In this document: piece by piece, positions 8,409 through 16,758 of the stretch
How positions within the stretch are numbered: the stretch's first letter is position 1
Layout: each line of letters begins with the position of its first letter
NCBI GenBank assembly: GCA_017881915.1
Contig: JADGQK010000017.1
Span: 1-41,553, forward strand
From: Chloroflexota bacterium
GTDB taxonomy: Bacteria; Chloroflexota; Limnocylindria; Limnocylindrales; CSP1-4
Length of the DNA: 41,553 bases
Direction: 5' to 3'
Notes under the pieces: model-generated
The model's input: the letters and a program-made list of their open reading frames with translations, nothing else
Databases searched by the model: none
Told to the model about the DNA's origin: nothing
Position numbers and translations under genes: made by a program

Positions 8409-9208
8409 CGGCGGGACTCCGCAGACTGGTCAGTGACGGATCGATCCGGTCCAGCCCGGACCAGGTCAAGGAAGGGCAGCGAGCGAGCGTCGCGCTCCAG
8501 GCTGATCCGCACGAAATCGCGCATCGCGGCTTCCACCTCGCGCTCGGCCAGGGCCGGCACGCGCAGGGCGGCGATCGCGGCGATGTCCAGGCGCTGGTAC
8601 GCCTTGAGCAGCTTGAGGCCGTCCAGGCTCAGGCCGGTCCGCTCGACCGGCGGCCCCGGATCGCGCTGGCACAGGACACCACCGAGCGGCGGTACCCAGC
8701 GGAACGTGTCACCCGGCTCCAGCATCCGGTCGCACTCGACACAGCGGTCGACCTCTGGCCGCATCCCCAGCTCGTCGGTCAGGCGCATCTCGAACCAGCG
8801 CGCCACCCGACCCGGCGCCATCCCGGCATCGAGCAGCTCGTAGGCCCGCTTGAGCAGGAGGTAGATCGGCTCCGCCGAGTGGCGCTCCTCGAGTGAGCGG
8901 TCGGCCAGCTCGGCCAGGTACCAGGCCGTGGCGGTGGATTCGAGCGAGTCGCGCAGGGCCAGCCAGGCATGCCCGACGCTGACCTGGGTGACCACATCGA
9001 ACGTCCGCCCGCGGGCCAGCTGCAGGCGCAGCTCGGCGAATGGCTCGACGCTGCCGCCCAGCCGGCTCGTCGGCCGGCGAACCCCCTTGGCGATCGCCTT
9101 CAGCTTGCCGTCGTGGGGAGTGATCAGAGTCAGGACCCGGTCTGCCTCGCCCAGGTCGAAGCGCGACAGGACGATCGCGTCGGTCGACCACAGGCGCTTC
9201 AACGGCAT
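8405..9208 (-). CDS. recO: DNA repair protein RecO
   Basis: Loads RecA with RecF and RecR during recombinational gap repair. The 267 residues begin with the RecO OB fold (LWSTDAIVLSRFDLGEADRVLTLITPHDGKLKAIAKGVRRPTSRLGG). A helical domain follows, then the zinc-finger segment, where CVECDRML is clear. The second zinc pair is degenerate: VLCQRD keeps one Cys and no CxxC is visible. The chosen ATG (MPLKRLW) lies 24 bases inside the track ORF because homology begins there. It has no Shine-Dalgarno but a TACCGT hexamer six bases upstream. It is the first gene of recO - F420 reductase - glyQS and diverges from the polyprenyl synthase gene. Confidence 0.88.
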   Translation of the reverse strand: MPLKRLWSTDAIVLSRFDLGEADRVLTLITPHDGKLKAIAKGVRRPTSRLGGSVEPFAELRLQLARGRTFDVVTQVSVGHAWLALRDSLESTATAWYLAELADRSLEERHSAEPIYLLLKRAYELLDAGMAPGRVARWFEMRLTDELGMRPEVDRCVECDRMLEPGDTFRWVPPLGGVLCQRDPGPPVERTGLSLDGLKLLKAYQRLDIAAIAALRVPALAEREVEAAMRDFVRISLERDARSLPFLDLVRAGPDRSVTDQSAESRR

Positions 9209-9214
9209 GCGGCC

Positions 9215-9220
9215 ACGGTA
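9215..9220 (-). promoter_or_regulatory. Candidate leaderless promoter (-10) of recO
   Basis: TACCGT, then six bases, then the recO ATG. The geometry equals that of glyQS, tsaE and the GlmL-like gene in this window and puts +1 at the A of ATG. There is no ribosome-binding sequence between. Confidence 0.45.
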
Positions 9221-9282
9221 GCATCGGCGCACCGAGGGCGACGCCGAGTCAACCCGCTACCGGGAACGTGCAGGTTTGCGTG

Positions 9283-9288
9283 TACACT
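9283..9288 (+). promoter_or_regulatory. Candidate -10 of the polyprenyl synthase gene, nearly leaderless
   Basis: TACACT (4 of 6 to TATAAT) lies nine bases before the ATG at 9298, predicting a leader of about three bases. It faces the recO -10 across roughly 60 bp. No -35 consensus and no Shine-Dalgarno are visible. Confidence 0.45.
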
Positions 9289-9297
9289 GGCCCGGCG

Positions 9298-10320
9298 ATG
9301 ACCGTGACCCGCCCGGACCTGGACCTGCCAACCCTGATCGCCGCGACCGAGGACGAGATCGTCCGGCTGGTGGGCGACCGCGATCCGTCCACCCGGGGCA
9401 TGTACGAGATGGTCCGCTATCACCTGGGCCTCGACGGCAGCGGCTCGGCCGGTAAGCGGATGCGGCCGCTCCTGGGCCTCCTCGCCTACGCCTCGATCAC
9501 CGGCGAGTACGAGCCGGCCCTGCCCGGGGCAGCCGCGGTGGAGCTGGGCCATAACTTCAGCCTGATCCACGATGACATCGAGGACGCCGACGTCGAACGT
9601 CGCCACCGGCCGACGCTGTGGTCGCTCCACGGCATCCCCCAGGCCATCAATACCGGCGACGCCGTGTTCGTCCTCAGCCGGATCGCCCTCCATCGGCTGA
9701 CCGAGCTGGGCTTCAGTGACACCAAAGTGCTCCGCCTGATGCGCCTGTACGACGAAACCTGCCTGGCCCTGTGTGAAGGCCAGTACATCGACATCTGGAC
9801 ATCGGGCCACGACGATCCGATGACCGTCGAGCTGTATTTCGACATGATCGGTCGCAAGACCGCCGCGCTGATCTCGGCCGCGATCGAGGCCGGTGCACTC
9901 CTGGCGACCGACGACGAGGCCGTGATCGGTCGGTACCGGGCCTTTGGCTGGGCGCTCGGGCTGGCCTTCCAGCTCAACGACGACCTGCTCGGGATCTGGG
10001 GCGAGGAAGCCACGACCGGCAAGGCACCGTCGGATATCGAGAAGCACAAGAAGACCCTGCCGATCCTGTATGCCTTCGAGCAGGCTGGGCCGGCCGACCG
10101 GCTCCGCCTCGGCCAGGTCTACCGCGACCCGTCGCCGTCGGCCGCCGGCATCGCCGACGTCGTGGCGATCCTCGAGCGGACCGGGGCCCGGGCCTACACC
10201 CGCGACCAGGCCCACCGCTACCGCGACGAGGCCCTGGCCGAACTCGAGGCGGCCGGCACGGTCGAGCAATCGGCCCGGGAGCGACTCGAAGGGATCATCC
10301 AGTCGGTGATCAGCGCCTGA
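9298..10320 (+). CDS. Polyprenyl (geranylgeranyl/farnesyl-type) diphosphate synthase
   Basis: Condenses allylic diphosphates with isopentenyl diphosphate to make a short or medium isoprenoid diphosphate for carotenoids, quinones or lipid carriers. The 340 residues show KRMRP (substrate diphosphate), the first Asp-rich motif DDIED near 92-96 followed by RRHRPTLW, and a second motif QLNDDLLGIWGEE in which the last Asp is Gly, as in many actinobacterial-type homologues. The GKAPSDIEKHKKTLPILYA loop is intact. The track start at 9268 adds ten residues; I prefer the ATG giving MTVTRPDLDLP because a TACACT hexamer sits just upstream. Chain length cannot be predicted reliably. ispE elsewhere in the window feeds the same pathway. 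Confidence 0.88.
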   Translation: MTVTRPDLDLPTLIAATEDEIVRLVGDRDPSTRGMYEMVRYHLGLDGSGSAGKRMRPLLGLLAYASITGEYEPALPGAAAVELGHNFSLIHDDIEDADVERRHRPTLWSLHGIPQAINTGDAVFVLSRIALHRLTELGFSDTKVLRLMRLYDETCLALCEGQYIDIWTSGHDDPMTVELYFDMIGRKTAALISAAIEAGALLATDDEAVIGRYRAFGWALGLAFQLNDDLLGIWGEEATTGKAPSDIEKHKKTLPILYAFEQAGPADRLRLGQVYRDPSPSAAGIADVVAILERTGARAYTRDQAHRYRDEALAELEAAGTVEQSARERLEGIIQSVISA

Positions 10321-10321
10321 T

Positions 10322-10349
10322 CCCGGCCTGACCGTTTCGGGGGGCCGGG
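10322..10349. terminator. Hairpin between convergent polyprenyl synthase and CNNM/CBS genes
   Basis: CCCGGCC and GGCCGGG form a perfect 7-bp GC stem with a 14-base loop in the 37-bp gap between two converging stops. No T-run follows on either side, so it is a likely but non-canonical bidirectional terminator at the end of the long minus-strand block. Confidence 0.45.
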
Positions 10350-10357
10350 CCACTCCG

Positions 10358-11698
10358 TCAGCGATCGTCCTCGTCGGCGTCGTTGTCGTCGTCGTCGGGG
10401 TCGCGCTGGCGGACCGCCAGGACCTTGCCGACCCGCCGACCATCAGTCGTCTCGACCGTCAGCTTCAACCCGTTCAGGCGGACCTCGTCGCCCGGTTTCG
10501 GGACCTTGCCCAGGCGATGGAAGATCAGCCCGCCGACGGTGTCGTACTCGTCGGCGTCCTCGAGCGCGAGCGGGATCTCGAAGATCTCGGCCAGCTCGTC
10601 GACATCCACCCGGCCGTCGATCCGGACCTCGTCGGGCGACAGCCGGACGACCATCGGCTCCTCGACGTCGTACTCGTCCTGGATCTCACCAACGATCTCC
10701 TCGAGCAGATCCTCGATCGTGAGCAGCCCGGCGGTCCCGCCGTACTCGTCCAGCACGATCGCGATGTGAACCTTGCGCCGCTGGAACTCGTGGAGCAGGT
10801 CATCGATCGACATCGATTCGGGCACGAACAGGGGCGTCCGGAGGAGCGCGCGAACCGTGGGCCGGGCGTTCGAACCGACCTTGAGGACCGGCAGCAGGTC
10901 CTTGGCATAGACGATCCCGATCACCCCGTCGATCGACTCTTCGTAGACCGGGACCCGGCTGTGGCCCTCCTCGACGATCAGGTCGATGGCCTCGTCGAGG
11001 GTGGCCGTCACAGGCAGTGCCACGATTGCGATCCGGGGGACCATCACCTCGTGCAGGCGCCGGTCGCCGAGCTCGATCACCGCGTTGATCATCTGCTCTT
11101 CTTCCGCCTCGAGGATCCCCTGCTCGCCGCCGCGCTCGACGATCAGCTTGAGCTCCTCGGCGGTCATCTGGGCATCGCTCGACATGCTCACCCCGAGCAA
11201 CTTCGTGATCGCGCTGGTCAGCCGGGTGAGCAACCACACGATCGGTCCGAGCAGCCGGGCGATCCATTCGACCGGTCCGGCGACGAGCATCGACAGGCGC
11301 TCGGCGTAGGCCAGCCCGATCGACTTGGGAACGAGCTCACCGAAGACGATCGTGAACAGGGCGAGCAGGACGGTCACGATCAGCAGGGCAAGCCCATCGG
11401 CTCCGGCGCCGATCGCCGGGAACGTGTGCAGGAATTTCGCAAACTCCGTGCTGATGTTGACCGCGGCATAGGCCGAGGCGAAGAAGCCGAGCACGGTCAG
11501 GCCGAGCTGGACCACGGCCAGGAAGCGGCCCGGATCGTCCTTCAGGCGGCGCACTCGGCGGGCCCGCCGATTGCCGTCCTCGGAGAGCTGGTCGAGGCGG
11601 CTGCGGCGGATCGAGATGATCGCAATCTCGGCCGAGACGAAGAAGCCCTCGAGCACGGTCAGCACGATGATGACGAGCAGCTCGACGAGGTTGTTCAT
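10358..11698 (-). CDS. CNNM/CBS-domain membrane protein (CorC/HlyC family)
   Basis: Integral membrane protein of 446 residues of the family linked to Mg2+ or other divalent cation efflux and resistance. The N-terminal CNNM (DUF21) domain has about four hydrophobic segments: LVELLVIIVLTVLEGFFVSAEIAI, FLAVVQLGLTVLGFFASAYAAV, LALLIVTVLLALFTIVFGELVPK and WIARLLGPIVWLL. A CBS pair spans about 205-335 (HEVMVPRIAIVALP; VHIAIVLDEYGGTAGLLTIEDLLEEIVGEI). A C-terminal CorC/HlyC transporter-associated domain starts near 350. The extreme tail DPDDDDNDADEDDR is unusually acidic and may be a metal sensor or simply low complexity. Its ATG overlaps the glmU stop (ATGA). 'Hemolysin' annotations for this family should not be taken literally. 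Confidence 0.9.
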   Translation of the reverse strand: MNNLVELLVIIVLTVLEGFFVSAEIAIISIRRSRLDQLSEDGNRRARRVRRLKDDPGRFLAVVQLGLTVLGFFASAYAAVNISTEFAKFLHTFPAIGAGADGLALLIVTVLLALFTIVFGELVPKSIGLAYAERLSMLVAGPVEWIARLLGPIVWLLTRLTSAITKLLGVSMSSDAQMTAEELKLIVERGGEQGILEAEEEQMINAVIELGDRRLHEVMVPRIAIVALPVTATLDEAIDLIVEEGHSRVPVYEESIDGVIGIVYAKDLLPVLKVGSNARPTVRALLRTPLFVPESMSIDDLLHEFQRRKVHIAIVLDEYGGTAGLLTIEDLLEEIVGEIQDEYDVEEPMVVRLSPDEVRIDGRVDVDELAEIFEIPLALEDADEYDTVGGLIFHRLGKVPKPGDEVRLNGLKLTVETTDGRRVGKVLAVRQRDPDDDDNDADEDDR

Positions 11699-13113
11699 CC
11701 GGGCGAACCGTCGTCGGGCGGAGGCTCCTCGGGCTCGGGCCGGGGATCGCGCAGGCGGGCCGGCACGCCGACGGCCAGCTTGCCCGCGGGGACGTCACGG
11801 TTGACCACCGCGCCCGCCCCGGTCCGGGCACCCTGGCCGATGTCGACCGGCGCGATCAGCATCGTGTCGACCCCGATGAAGGCATCGCTCCCGATCGTCG
11901 TCCGCAGCTTGCGCTTGCCGTCGTAGTTGGCGGTGATCGCGCCAGCCCCGATGTTCGTGCGGGCGCCTACATGAGCGTCACCGATGTAGCTCATGTGATG
12001 CTGCTGGACGCCGGCCTCGAGGCGGCTGTTCTTGACCTCGGCGTAGTTGCCGAGCTTCACCCGAGTCCCGATCGAGCTGCCCGGTCGGAGATGGGCGAAC
12101 GGTCCGATCTGGACCTCGTCCTCTACCTCTGACGACTCCAGCACGCTGGCCCAGATGCGGCAATCGCGGCCGACGATCGTGTCGAAGAGCTGGCTGCCGG
12201 CCCCGATGACCGTGCCCGCCCCAACGCGGGTCGAGCCGCGCAGGATCACGTTGGGCTCGAGGGTCACGTCCGCCTCGAGGACGACTCCGGCGTCGACGTG
12301 GGCGGTCGACGGATCGAGCATCGTCACGCCGGCCAGGAGATGGCGTTCGTTGATCCGGACCTGCATCGCGAAGGTCGCTTCGGCAAGCTGGGCCCGGTCG
12401 TTGATCCCGTCGAGGCTTCCGTCGTCACCCACCTGGACCGAACCGACCTGGCGGCCGTCGGCCCGGGCAAGGGCGATCAGATCGGTCAAGTACAGCTCGC
12501 CGGTCACGCTCGACGGCTGCAGGTCGGCCACCCGGCCGCGGACCCAGGCGCCGTCAAGGACATACAGGCCGCTGTTGATCTCGTCGATCTCGAGTTCGTC
12601 CTCGGTCGCATCCCGGGCCTCGACGATTCGCTCGACCTCGCCTTCGTCGTCGCGGACCACCCGCCCGAGCCGCCCTGGATCGGTCGTGACGACGCTGACC
12701 AGCGAGACCGCGGCGGCGGAGTCAAGGTGGGCGGCGAGGAGCGCGTCGAGCAGGTCGACCTCGACCAGGGGGACGTCTCCGGACAGGACGAGCAGCTGGG
12801 TGGCCGGCCGACGGTCGATCGCGGCCAGGCCCGCCAGCGCGGCTGCCAGCGCATCGCCCGTTCCGCGCGGCTCGGCCTGCCGGGCCGTATCGGCGCGGCC
12901 GGCGACGGCGTCCCGCACCGCCTCGACCGGCGGCGACCAGACGACGAGTGGCCGGGCGCCCGTCGCTGCCTCGGCGGCGTCGAGGACATAGTCGATCATC
13001 GGCCGGCCACAGATCGCATGGAGAACCTTGGGCAGGCGCGACTTCATGCGCGTGCCGAGCCCCGCGGCGAGGACGATTGCCCGTGTTCGCGCGAGCTTCG
13101 GTTGTGGTGTCAT
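11695..13113 (-). CDS. glmU: Bifunctional GlmU: N-acetyltransferase and UDP-GlcNAc pyrophosphorylase
   Basis: Makes UDP-GlcNAc from glucosamine-1-phosphate in two steps, for peptidoglycan and glycans. The 472 residues start with the uridyltransferase Rossmann domain (RAIVLAAGLGTRMKSRLPKVLHAICGRPMIDYVL). A left-handed beta helix of hexapeptide repeats follows from about residue 255, with the acetyltransferase active-site run KLGNYAEVKNSRLEAGVQQHHMSYIGDAHVG and GAGAITANYDGKRK. A Pro/Glu-rich tail (PEPEEPPPDDGSPG) is dispensable-looking. It completes, with glmS and glmM further right, the entire UDP-GlcNAc route in the window. A TACGCT hexamer lies eleven bases upstream, so a very short leader is possible. 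Confidence 0.95.
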   Translation of the reverse strand: MTPQPKLARTRAIVLAAGLGTRMKSRLPKVLHAICGRPMIDYVLDAAEAATGARPLVVWSPPVEAVRDAVAGRADTARQAEPRGTGDALAAALAGLAAIDRRPATQLLVLSGDVPLVEVDLLDALLAAHLDSAAAVSLVSVVTTDPGRLGRVVRDDEGEVERIVEARDATEDELEIDEINSGLYVLDGAWVRGRVADLQPSSVTGELYLTDLIALARADGRQVGSVQVGDDGSLDGINDRAQLAEATFAMQVRINERHLLAGVTMLDPSTAHVDAGVVLEADVTLEPNVILRGSTRVGAGTVIGAGSQLFDTIVGRDCRIWASVLESSEVEDEVQIGPFAHLRPGSSIGTRVKLGNYAEVKNSRLEAGVQQHHMSYIGDAHVGARTNIGAGAITANYDGKRKLRTTIGSDAFIGVDTMLIAPVDIGQGARTGAGAVVNRDVPAGKLAVGVPARLRDPRPEPEEPPPDDGSPG

Positions 13114-13160
13114 GCGTTGGGCGGAGCGTAGGGTCCGCCGCTCCGGAGTGTCAACGTCGC

Positions 13161-13547
13161 TCAGCTGGGACGTGCCGCGATCAGCTCAATCTCGATGCGG
13201 GCGCCCTTCGGCAGGGCCGCCACGCCGATCGTTGAACGGGCCGGCGGCGGGTCCGCCATGTACCGGCCATAGACCTCGTTCATCGCCCCGAAGTCGCCGA
13301 TGTCGACCAGGAAGACGGTCGTCTTGACCGCGTCGGCCAGCGACAGGCCGGCCGCCTCGAGGACCGCGCCGAGATTCTGGAGCACCCGTTCGGTCTGGGC
13401 GCCGATGTCGCCCTCGACGAGCGTGCCCGTGGCCGGGTCGAGGTGGACCTGGCCGGAACAGAAGACGAGCTCGCCGGCGCCGATCGCCTGGCTGTACGGC
13501 CCGACCGCCGCCGGGGCACCCGTGGTGGCAATGGCCTGACGATCCAT
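13161..13547 (-). CDS. ridA: RidA-family enamine/imine deaminase
   Basis: Hydrolyses reactive 2-aminoacrylate-type enamines formed by PLP enzymes. The 128 residues match the family length and carry AVGPYSQAIGAGELVFCSGQVHLDP, DAVKTTVFLVDIGDFGAMNEVYGRYM and the end motif PPARSTIGVAALPKGARIEIELIA, with the substrate-binding Arg in PARST. The ATG has a strong AGGAGG site upstream. It is separated from ispE by a 192-bp gap holding inverted repeats and from glmU by 47 bp, so it may have its own promoter. Confidence 0.93.
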   Translation of the reverse strand: MDRQAIATTGAPAAVGPYSQAIGAGELVFCSGQVHLDPATGTLVEGDIGAQTERVLQNLGAVLEAAGLSLADAVKTTVFLVDIGDFGAMNEVYGRYMADPPPARSTIGVAALPKGARIEIELIAARPS

Positions 13548-13574
13548 GTGGTCCCTCCTGGTGAACTTGACAAT

Positions 13575-13620
13575 CGAGACAAGGCGGTGGTTGGGAGTCT
13601 CGGGCTATCTTGTCACCGCC
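13575..13620. repeat. Interlocking inverted repeats upstream of ridA
   Basis: Three complementary pairs interleave here: CGAGAC (13575) with GTCTCG (13597), GACAAG (13578) with CTTGTC (13609), and GGCGGTG (13583) with CACCGCC (13614). They cannot all form at once, so the RNA could choose between structures. It lies just before ridA on the minus strand. The remainder of the 13548-13739 gap holds the ridA ribosome site and nothing else I can name. Confidence 0.4.
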
Positions 13621-13739
13621 GTCGGTCAGCCGAAGTCATCACCACGTCAGCCCGCCTGGGCCGTGCCGAGAGCGCGGGACGAGCAGAGACCTCGCGCCAG
13701 TCGACCGCAGCGCGGACGGCCCAGCCCCGGGCAACTCAC

Positions 13740-14741
13740 CTAAGGCACGGCACGGTTGGTGATCACCGTTGCCGCGACGAACGGCGGATGATCGCCGGGC
13801 GCGACCAGCGAACCGGACTCGATCGCCTGGCGCACGACCGCCTCGGCCGCCCGGGCGGCTTCGAGTGAAGGATAGAGGACCCACAGGGTCGGGCCGGAGC
13901 CCGACAACCCGATCGGGCGGCCCGTCAAGCGGGCCAGGGCCCGCCGGAAGGGCACGATCGCGGGTTCGACCGCGGCGCTTGCCGGCAACAGGTCGTTGGC
14001 CGACGCGAGGATGCCCGCCCGGTCGTGCAGCGTACGGGCCGTCAGACCGCGCTTGAGCTCGCCGGCGAGGTGCTCGGAGGTCTGCCTGGTCGCGCCATTG
14101 AGCGGCGTCCCGGCGGCTGCGAACGCGGCAAAGACAGACGACGTCGGGACCGCGATCCGCGGAACCACGAGCATGATCCCCGGCGCTTCGCCCCGGATCG
14201 CGGCGGGCAGGTCCGTCACCCGCTCGCCGCGACCCTCCACGAGGGCCAGGCCGCCGGCCAGAAAGAACGGCACATCCGAGCCGAGCCCGGCGGCGATTCG
14301 ACGGCGGTCGTCGTTCGAGAGGAACGCCTCGCCGCCGGCTCCCCAGGCCTCGAGCGCGGCATCGAGGGCCGCCGCGGCATCGCTGCTGCCACCGGCCAGG
14401 CCGGCTGCTACCGGGACCCGCTTCTCGAGGCGGGCGGCGAGGGCCGGCGCCGGCAGCGCGCCAGCCAGCGCCGAGCGGGCCGCCGCGATCGCGCGCAGCA
14501 CGAGGTTGTCTGCCGCCGCGCCGAGCGCAGCCTGATCGAGGTCATCAGCGACCACGTGGAGGGTGTCGTCAGGGCCGGCGGCCGGCGCCAGCGACAGGCG
14601 ATCGAACAGGCCGAGCGGGGCCATGATCGAATGGAGGGTGTGGTAGCCGTCGGGCCGTCGGCCAACGATCGCCAGGGTCAGGTTGAGCTTGGCCGGGGCC
14701 AGCCGGACGATCGGCCCGAGGCGGCGAGCGGAATCCGTCAT
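13740..14741 (-). CDS. ispE: 4-diphosphocytidyl-2-C-methyl-D-erythritol kinase
   Basis: ATP-dependent step of the MEP isoprenoid pathway. The 333 residues are slightly longer than usual. The start region VRLAPAKLNLTLAIVGRRPDGYHTLHSIM is diagnostic, and the GHMP ATP motif PVAAGLAGGSSDAAAAL follows near residue 110; a C-terminal SGSGPTLWVLY is the third GHMP motif. I moved the start 31 codons inside the track ORF to the ATG that overlaps the rsmA stop (ATGA), where homology begins. It is the last gene of tsaE-tsaB-rimI-tsaD-rsmA-ispE; rsmA-ispE adjacency is common in bacteria. Confidence 0.93.
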   Translation of the reverse strand: MTDSARRLGPIVRLAPAKLNLTLAIVGRRPDGYHTLHSIMAPLGLFDRLSLAPAAGPDDTLHVVADDLDQAALGAAADNLVLRAIAAARSALAGALPAPALAARLEKRVPVAAGLAGGSSDAAAALDAALEAWGAGGEAFLSNDDRRRIAAGLGSDVPFFLAGGLALVEGRGERVTDLPAAIRGEAPGIMLVVPRIAVPTSSVFAAFAAAGTPLNGATRQTSEHLAGELKRGLTARTLHDRAGILASANDLLPASAAVEPAIVPFRRALARLTGRPIGLSGSGPTLWVLYPSLEAARAAEAVVRQAIESGSLVAPGDHPPFVAATVITNRAVP

Positions 14742-15694
14742 CGGGTCGACGCCGGCGGGTTCATCTCGCGCGGGGCTCGCCGGCCGCGCTCGTCGGAGCC
14801 GATCGGCCCGATCGCCTCGAGCAACCGGATCCACTCGCCCACCGCCAGGGTCTGCGGCCGCCGGTCCGGGTCAATCCCGGCGTCCGCCAGGGCCGCGGCG
14901 ATCCGGTCAGCCGGCAGAGGCAGCTGCCGCGTGAGGACGTTGTGGATCATCTTGCGCCGCTCGCGGAAGGCGGCCTGGACGAGCCGCCACAGGGCGTCCT
15001 CGGTGGGCGGGTCGAGGCGATCGTCCTCGGCGAACGGCTCGATCACGATCACAGCCGAGTCGACCGCGGGGGCTGGCTCGAATGCCCCAGGCGGGACGCG
15101 CAGCGCGATCCGAACGGTCGCGTGGTACTGGACGAAGACGGACAGGTAGCTCAGCCCGCCGGGCTTCGCCGCGATTCGTTCGGCCACCTCGCGCTGGACC
15201 ATCAGGACGAGGCGCCCGGGCCGGGGCGGTTCGCCCAGGAGCCGGTGCAGGATCGGGCTGGTGATGTGGTAGGGCAGGTTGGCCACGACGTCGTACGGCT
15301 CGGGCAGGAGCCGGGTGAGCGGCTGGTCGAGCGCATCGCCTTCGATCAGGCGGAGCGATCCCGGGCTGCGGGGACCGCCCGGGGCCTGACCAGGCGGCCG
15401 AGCGAGGGCAGCGGAGAAGCGATCGCGCAGGACGGCGGCGAGGCCAGGATCGATCTCGACGGCCGTGACCGTTGCCCCTGCCGCGATCAGGCCGTCGGTC
15501 AGGAAGCCGAGGCCCGGCCCGATCTCGAGGACGTTCTGCCCTGGTCGTGGCTGCGCTTCGGCCAGGATCGCCTCGAGGACATCGACATCAACCAGGAAGT
15601 TCTGGCTGAGCGAGTGGCGGGCGCGCAGGCCCGACTGGCGCAGCGTCCGGCGGATGGCCGCAGGATCGAGGCGGGCCGAGCTCGGCGGGCTCAC
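14738..15694 (-). CDS. rsmA: 16S rRNA A1518/A1519 dimethyltransferase (KsgA)
   Basis: Dimethylates two adjacent adenines in helix 45 of 16S rRNA during 30S maturation. The 318 residues contain RARHSLSQNFLVDVDVLEAILAEA at the start, the SAM motif VLEIGPGLGFLTDGLI, the catalytic NLPYHITSPILHRLL, and the C-terminal RRKMIHNVL. Translation begins at a GTG whose last bases form the tsaD stop (GTGA); the 37 residues ahead of it in the track ORF read in the wrong frame of tsaD. A small Pro/Gly-rich insertion (ARPPGQAPGGPRSPG) follows the second strand. Confidence 0.93.
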   Translation of the reverse strand: MSPPSSARLDPAAIRRTLRQSGLRARHSLSQNFLVDVDVLEAILAEAQPRPGQNVLEIGPGLGFLTDGLIAAGATVTAVEIDPGLAAVLRDRFSAALARPPGQAPGGPRSPGSLRLIEGDALDQPLTRLLPEPYDVVANLPYHITSPILHRLLGEPPRPGRLVLMVQREVAERIAAKPGGLSYLSVFVQYHATVRIALRVPPGAFEPAPAVDSAVIVIEPFAEDDRLDPPTEDALWRLVQAAFRERRKMIHNVLTRQLPLPADRIAAALADAGIDPDRRPQTLAVGEWIRLLEAIGPIGSDERGRRAPREMNPPASTR

Positions 15695-16758
15695 CGGGCA
15701 GCCAGTGGCAGGTTCGGCCGCGCGTCCAGGTCCAGGCCGGCCCGGGCACCGGCCACGAACCGGCGGCAGCCGGCCGCGCCGATCATCGCTCCGTTGTCGG
15801 TGCACAGGCCCGGACGCGGCACGTGGAGTGGCAGGCCGAGGGCGGCCGCCTCGTCGGCGAGGCGCCCGGCCAGGACCCGGTTGGCGGCGACCCCGCCGCC
15901 GACGACGATCGAGCGGGCGCCGATCGCCCGGGCCGCCCGGGCCGTCTTGCGGGCAAGGACGTCGATCACCGCGTCCTGGAAGCCCCAGGCGAGCTCGGCC
16001 ACGACGGCCTCGGGGAGCAGCCCCCCGGGCTCGTCGCCCGGCAGGCCCGCCTCGGCCCGGGCTGCATCGATGATCCGGCGGGCGGCAGTCTTGAGGCCGC
16101 TGAAGCTGAAGTCGTAGCTGTCACCAAGCCAGGCTCGCGGAAAGGCGACACTGCGATGTGTCGCGCCGGATGCCGCCTGCATGATCGCGGGACCGCCTGG
16201 GTAACCCAGCCCGAGCATCCGGCCGACCTTGTCGAACGCCTCGCCGGCCGCGTCGTCGACCGTCTCACCGAGCAGGCGGTAGTCACCGTGATCACGCATC
16301 TCGGCCAGGAACGTGTGGCCACCCGAGACGACCAGGGCAACCAGCGGGAAGACAGGTTCGGGGTGGTCGTCCTCACCGGGATCGAGCAACCAGGCCGCTT
16401 CCACGTGGCCATCGAGGTGGTTGACCGGCACGAGCGGCTTGCCCCGAACGTAGGCCACCGCCTTGGCGAAGTTCAGCCCGACGAGGAGCGAGCCGGCCAG
16501 GCCCGGACCATGGGTCACCGCGACTGCGTCCACCTCGGACCAGGCCACCCCGGCATCCTCCCAGGCGGCCTCCAGGACGGGCACGATCCAGCGCAGGTGG
16601 GCCCGCGCGGCGACCTCGGGCACGATCCCGCCGGTCGCGGCATGGAGGGCCACCTGGCTGGCGACCACGTTGGCGTGGATCCGGCGACCGCCCTCGACCA
16701 GGGCGATTCCGGTCTCGTCACAGCTCGATTCGATCGCCAGCACGAGCGGGCCGTTCAT
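15691..16758 (-). CDS. tsaD: tRNA N6-threonylcarbamoyladenosine transferase TsaD
   Basis: Transfers the threonylcarbamoyl group to A37 of ANN-reading tRNAs, working with TsaB and TsaE. The 355-residue ASKHA-fold protein opens with LVLAIESSCDETGIALVEGG. The metal-binding region PVNHLDGHVEAAWL has the usual His-x3-His spacing, VSGGHTFLAEM is present, and VVGGGVAANRVLAGRL lies in the C-terminal half. Start and stop both sit in 4-bp overlaps with rimI (ATGA) and rsmA (GTGA). Full length, no missing residues seen. Confidence 0.96.
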   Translation of the reverse strand: MNGPLVLAIESSCDETGIALVEGGRRIHANVVASQVALHAATGGIVPEVAARAHLRWIVPVLEAAWEDAGVAWSEVDAVAVTHGPGLAGSLLVGLNFAKAVAYVRGKPLVPVNHLDGHVEAAWLLDPGEDDHPEPVFPLVALVVSGGHTFLAEMRDHGDYRLLGETVDDAAGEAFDKVGRMLGLGYPGGPAIMQAASGATHRSVAFPRAWLGDSYDFSFSGLKTAARRIIDAARAEAGLPGDEPGGLLPEAVVAELAWGFQDAVIDVLARKTARAARAIGARSIVVGGGVAANRVLAGRLADEAAALGLPLHVPRPGLCTDNGAMIGAAGCRRFVAGARAGLDLDARPNLPLAAR

